Of a DNA stretch of 8,494 bases, positions 5,874 to 8,494 are shown piece by piece. Source of the stretch: Oscillospiraceae bacterium (GTDB lineage Bacteria > Bacillota > Clostridia > Clostridiales > Clostridiaceae); the NCBI GenBank assembly GCA_009785875.1, contig WQUF01000472.1, positions 1-8,494 of the forward strand, written 5' to 3'. Every line of letters begins with the position of its first letter. Within the stretch, counting starts at the first letter, position 1. A model generated the notes under the pieces. The model saw nothing but the letters and a program-made list of their open reading frames with translations, made no database searches and was not told the origin of the DNA. Both the position numbers and the translations under genes were made by a program.

Positions 5874-6782
5874 ATGAAAATAAGGTTTTTTTTATACTTT
5901 TTTATCTCAATTTTGATCATTGGATCAACGGCAATCATATATAGATATATTGCATTAGAAAAATTAAAAACAAATGTCTACAAAACAGAGGCAATTAAAG
6001 CTTCGAATCAAAGCAATGTAATAATCACCAGCGGCATTTTAGAATCACAGTTTAAAGAAGATTACTATCCTTCAAATGGCAAGATAATGGCGTTAAACTT
6101 CAATCTGGGAGACCATATTATAGAAGGGCAAAAACTTGCAATCATAAAAAAAGATGGTTCCTCTGTAGATAATGATAATGTCATTGCAAAAAAAAGCGGC
6201 ACTGTAACGTCTGTTCAATATTCCCTAGGTGCATATTATGATTCAAAAAAACCTCTGATTTCAACGGAAGATCTTTCATATATGAAGGCTTTAGTTAACT
6301 TAGATGAAAATGATTCTGAATATGTGAGATTAGACCAAAAATCTATAATAAGCACTAAATTTTTAGAGTTTGCTGGAAAGGTTTCTTATATTAACCCATC
6401 TGGAACAATAAACACTACAGATCCAAATAAATCCTATCTCCCTGTTGAGATCGCTTTAAACGGGAAAGTAGAGAACCTTAAAAGTGGAATGCAGGTAAAA
6501 GTGACCATAATACTGGAGGAAAAACAAAATATCATTGCAATCAATAAGAATTACATAAAAAAAGATATGAAAGGAACTTATGTATATGTTCTCAGCGATG
6601 ATGATACTGCCCATAAAACATACATAAAAACTGCTACTCAATTTGCAGATAAATTGGAAATAACAGAAGGGCTTAAAGAAGACGACGTGATCATTTTAGA
6701 TCCTAATAACACCATTGTTGAAAATCAAGAGATTGTACCTGAAGAATCCATACCAGCAAATAGTCCACTTTATACAGAATAA
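5874..6782 (+). CDS. Membrane-anchored efflux (RND/HlyD/MacA-like) adaptor protein, lone gene
   Basis: This 302-residue protein begins with a single membrane segment, MKIRFFLYFFISILIIGSTA to about residue 23, with no lipobox cysteine, so the body should lie outside the cell. Two half-motifs of a lipoyl/biotinyl-like hybrid domain are at about 65-94 (NGKIMALNFNLGDHIIEGQKLAII) and 103-137 (SGTVTSVQYSLGAYYDSKKPLI). They are split by only about eight residues, so the long coiled-coil hairpin of classical adaptors is missing. A beta-barrel-like region follows to about 215 (LKSGMQVKVTIIL) and then a membrane-proximal-type domain (TEGLKEDDVIIL). The ATG at 5874 is chosen for its AGGAGG site; the in-frame ATG at 5835 has none. 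Adaptors of this type normally work with an ABC or RND permease, but none is encoded beside it and a terminator follows. Substrate unknown. Motif reading, not a search, supports the family. Confidence 0.75.
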   Translation: MKIRFFLYFFISILIIGSTAIIYRYIALEKLKTNVYKTEAIKASNQSNVIITSGILESQFKEDYYPSNGKIMALNFNLGDHIIEGQKLAIIKKDGSSVDNDNVIAKKSGTVTSVQYSLGAYYDSKKPLISTEDLSYMKALVNLDENDSEYVRLDQKSIISTKFLEFAGKVSYINPSGTINTTDPNKSYLPVEIALNGKVENLKSGMQVKVTIILEEKQNIIAINKNYIKKDMKGTYVYVLSDDDTAHKTYIKTATQFADKLEITEGLKEDDVIILDPNNTIVENQEIVPEESIPANSPLYTE

Positions 6783-6787
6783 TAATC

Positions 6788-6824
6788 TAAATAAAGCAGC
6801 TTCAAAAAGAAACTGCTTTATTTA
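6788..6824. terminator. Bidirectional terminator between the adaptor gene and the rpsU unit
   Basis: TAAATAAAGCAG (6788-6799) is perfectly complementary to 6813-6824. The stem continues with TTC/GAA around an AAAAA loop (6804-6808). On the minus strand the one internal mismatch becomes a G-U pair, giving an unbroken 16-bp stem, so the structure looks best suited to end the rpsU transcript. On the plus strand TTTATTGTTATTT follows and it can end the adaptor mRNA, whose stop codon is six bases upstream. Confidence 0.75.
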
Positions 6825-6827
6825 TTG

Positions 6828-7006
6828 TTATTTAATAATTTTTTCACTTATATTTGTTACCTTTAATTCATTTATTTTATTATTTGCTAATTCTCTTATT
6901 TCTTCCTCAGTCAGCTGTTTTGGAAGGTATGAAAGCAATATTTTGATTTCTTCATTAGTACAATGGCCAAAACCCAGTCTTTTTGAAGTTTTTCTCTAAG
7001 AGTCAT
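6828..7006 (-). pseudogene. yqeY: Decayed yqeY (GatB/YqeY-domain protein) remnant
   Basis: Directly after rpsU, at the place yqeY occupies in Bacillus, an ATG at 7006 starts MTLREKLQKD, which matches the YqeY N-terminus. That frame then runs into unrelated residues and stops after 31 codons. In another frame, from about 6970 down to the stop at 6828-6830, the DNA encodes TNEEIKILLSYLPKQLTEEE and onward to ELKVTNISEKIIK. This contains the family hallmark YLPKQLxEEEI, which normally lies near residue 90 of a protein of about 148. Roughly 75 central codons are missing, the two pieces are out of frame, and the last 30 or so residues (the GKVMG...MPKV region) are absent. A ribosome-site-like GAAGG remains before the ATG. 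I recognise the family from memory of its motifs, not from a search. The remnant is still transcribed with rpsU if no terminator intervenes, and I see none. Confidence 0.78.
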
Positions 7007-7029
7007 TACAAGCTATACCTTCTTTCAAA

Positions 7030-7206
7030 TTATTTAAACTTTCTTTTTCTTGCAGCTTCCGACTTTTTCTTTCTCCTAACACTAGGTTTTTCGTAGTGTT
7101 CTCTTTTCCTCACTTCAGAAAGCACTCCTGCTCTTGCGCATTTTCTTTTAAATCTCTTTAAGGCATTGTCAAGCGATTCATTTTCACCAACTTTTATTTC
7201 TGACAT
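7030..7206 (-). CDS. rpsU: 30S ribosomal protein S21
   Basis: This 58-residue basic protein reads MSEIKVGENESLDNALKRFK at its start, continues with KCARAGVLSEVRKREHYEKP, and ends in a lysine/arginine-rich tail. This is a full-length bacterial S21, a small-subunit protein near the 3' end of 16S rRNA that helps translation initiation. The length is usual for Firmicutes. The ATG at 7206 has a long purine-rich site (GGAGGGAGGG) about six bases upstream. It has its own consensus promoter at 7269-7298 downstream of mtaB. The gene order mtaB, rpsU, yqeY is that of Bacillus subtilis, though here yqeY is a remnant 23 bases downstream. The identification is secure from sequence alone. Confidence 0.97.
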   Translation of the reverse strand: MSEIKVGENESLDNALKRFKRKCARAGVLSEVRKREHYEKPSVRRKKKSEAARKRKFK

Positions 7207-7268
7207 CTATATCCCTCCCTCCAATGGCTAAACTAATTTTGAAATTTAAAGATAACATTACTCATTTT

Positions 7269-7298
7269 ATTATACAATAATTCTTAAAACACTGTCAA
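7269..7298 (-). promoter_or_regulatory. Consensus sigma-A promoter of rpsU
   Basis: On the minus strand a perfect -35 TTGACA (7293-7298) and a perfect -10 TATAAT (7269-7274) are separated by 18 bases. It lies 62 bases before the rpsU start, inside the 123-base gap after mtaB. Both boxes matching consensus implies strong transcription, as suits a ribosomal protein. No terminator is evident between mtaB and this promoter, so read-through from mtaB may add to it. Confidence 0.88.
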
Positions 7299-7329
7299 TG
7301 TGAATTCCTTCGTTAAGAGGTTTTATTTA

Positions 7330-8494
7330 TTACACTGTTTTTCCAATTAAATCATTCGCCTTATTCTTTTTTATTAAAACATCATATATATTTCCTTTTT
7401 CAAGTTTTTCACCCAATATTAAAACATATAGATAATTTTCAGAATATCCTGCACTACATGAACTACCATCTTCTATCAATACTTTAAGTATTTTACCAAC
7501 ATATCTATCCTTAAATTCTTTTTCATTTATAGAATTAAGATTAAAAAGAAATTTATATCTTTCATCTTTTATTTTATCATGTATTTGACCCTCCATGGAA
7601 TAAGCTTTAGTGCCTTCTCTCGGGCTAAACCTAAAAATGTGAGTCTTTGTGAGCTTAATCTCTTTTAAAAAATCATAAGTCTCTTTAAATTCTTCATCTG
7701 TTTCTCCCGGAAAACCTACGATTATATCTGTGGTTATAGATACATCTTTTATCTTCTTTCTCAATTTTAATAAAACATCTCTATAATCATATGTAGTATA
7801 TTTTCTATTCATTCGCTTTAAAGTCTCATCGCATCCGCTTTGAAGGGAGAGATGAAAATGTGGGCATAATTTATCTATCTTTGAAATTCTCTCTATAATC
7901 TCATCTTTAAAAAAACCAGGATCTAAAGAGCCAATTCTTATCCTCTCTATATAGTCTATGCCATTTAAGTCTTCTATGAGATCTATAAGCCCATAATCTT
8001 TATCATTAAAATCTAAACCATAAGATGCGGTATGTATTCCACTCAGGACTATCTCTTTAAAGCCATTTTTAGCAAGGTTCCTTACTTCTTTTAAAACTGA
8101 TTCTTTAGGTTTTGAACAAACTGCTCCCCTTGCAAATGGTATAGTGCAATATGAGCAAAATTTATTGCAGCCGTCTTGAATCTTAATAAATGCCCTGCTT
8201 CTTCTATCTTCATAATTTTCCACTGAAAGATCTTCAAAGTTTTTGTTCTTAATCACATCGGAAACTGCAACTATCTTTTCGCCTGTCTCCAATACCCTAT
8301 TCACATAATAGACTATATCCCCTTTATTCCTAGAACCCAGTATGATATCGATCCCTGGAATAGAGGAAACTTCTTCTTTTGAAACCTGAGGATAACAACC
8401 AACCACGGCGATAATAGCCTTTTTATTAAAAAACTTTTGTCTATTAATCATCTGTCTGGTTTTTCTATCGCTCATATTTGTAACAGTACAGCTA
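7330..8494 (-). CDS. mtaB: tRNA threonylcarbamoyladenosine (t6A37) methylthiotransferase MtaB, 5' end cut by window edge
   Basis: MtaB is a radical-SAM enzyme that adds a methylthio group to t6A at position 37 of tRNAs reading ANN codons. The visible 387 residues lack the start. The reading frame is open through the right edge, where SCTVTNMSDRKTRQMI carries the second cysteine of the N-terminal methylthiotransferase domain. GCYPQ carries the third; the first cysteine lies outside. The radical-SAM cluster motif is CNKFCSYC (CxxxCxxC), about 103 residues after the Met at 8475, followed by TIPFARG. GFPGETDEEF and the FSPREGTKAY stretch are family features. A C-terminal TRAM-like domain begins near RYVGKILKVLIEDG. 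The Met at 8475 is internal, since family motifs continue upstream of it. MiaB and RimO are close relatives, but IKIQDGCNKFCSYC and the mtaB-rpsU order favour MtaB. Confidence 0.93.
   Translation of the reverse strand, partial: SCTVTNMSDRKTRQMINRQKFFNKKAIIAVVGCYPQVSKEEVSSIPGIDIILGSRNKGDIVYYVNRVLETGEKIVAVSDVIKNKNFEDLSVENYEDRRSRAFIKIQDGCNKFCSYCTIPFARGAVCSKPKESVLKEVRNLAKNGFKEIVLSGIHTASYGLDFNDKDYGLIDLIEDLNGIDYIERIRIGSLDPGFFKDEIIERISKIDKLCPHFHLSLQSGCDETLKRMNRKYTTYDYRDVLLKLRKKIKDVSITTDIIVGFPGETDEEFKETYDFLKEIKLTKTHIFRFSPREGTKAYSMEGQIHDKIKDERYKFLFNLNSINEKEFKDRYVGKILKVLIEDGSSCSAGYSENYLYVLILGEKLEKGNIYDVLIKKNKANDLIGKTV

Noticed and set aside
6715..6999. Plus-strand 94-codon open frame over the terminator and yqeY remnant
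   Set aside because: It overlaps the adaptor gene end and the terminator, has no ribosome site, and the minus strand carries recognisable YqeY pieces.
1..8494. Mobile element, CRISPR array, tRNA or rRNA
   Set aside because: No transposase or integrase motifs, regularly spaced repeats, or tRNA/rRNA-like segments were seen on either strand.

Overview
The window is AT-rich DNA that looks like an anaerobic Firmicute of the class Clostridia. The reasons are low GC, strong GGAGG-type ribosome sites, a GlpP antiterminator, an iron-sulfur type glycerol-3-phosphate (G3P) dehydrogenase module with a DUF1667 protein, and an mtaB-rpsU-yqeY gene order known from Bacillus and Clostridia. I cannot name a species.

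Positions 1-5789 hold a six-gene glycerol operon on the minus strand. In transcription order it contains a GlpA-type G3P dehydrogenase, an NAD/FAD oxidoreductase (GlpB-like role), a DUF1667 four-cysteine protein, glpP, glpK and glpF (cut by the left window edge). The first three genes are packed at 13 and 1 bases. A good sigma-A-type promoter lies at 5761-5789. Between it and the first gene sits a complete intrinsic terminator (hairpin 5692-5728 plus a U-tract), immediately preceded in the RNA by a perfect tandem heptamer. No gene lies upstream on that strand for this terminator to end, so it reads as an attenuator. Since the operon encodes GlpP, whose family releases such terminators when G3P is present, a self-reinforcing circuit is likely. 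Glycerol enters by GlpF, GlpK makes G3P, GlpP with G3P opens the operon, and the dehydrogenase module oxidises G3P to dihydroxyacetone phosphate. A second inverted repeat lies between glpP and glpK.

Positions 5874-6782 (plus strand) encode one membrane-anchored efflux-type adaptor protein with no transporter beside it. It ends at a terminator that is shared with the converging rpsU unit.

Positions 6828-8494 (minus strand) hold mtaB (5' end beyond the window), a consensus promoter, rpsU, and a decayed yqeY that keeps its start and part of its C-terminal half but has lost the middle, the frame and the tail.

I see no mobile element, CRISPR array, tRNA or rRNA. No stretch of more than 300 bases lacks a gene. 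The strongest second-look items are the operon leader, the yqeY remnant, the lone adaptor and the dehydrogenase/DUF1667 module. I did not find a clearly new defence or mobile system.
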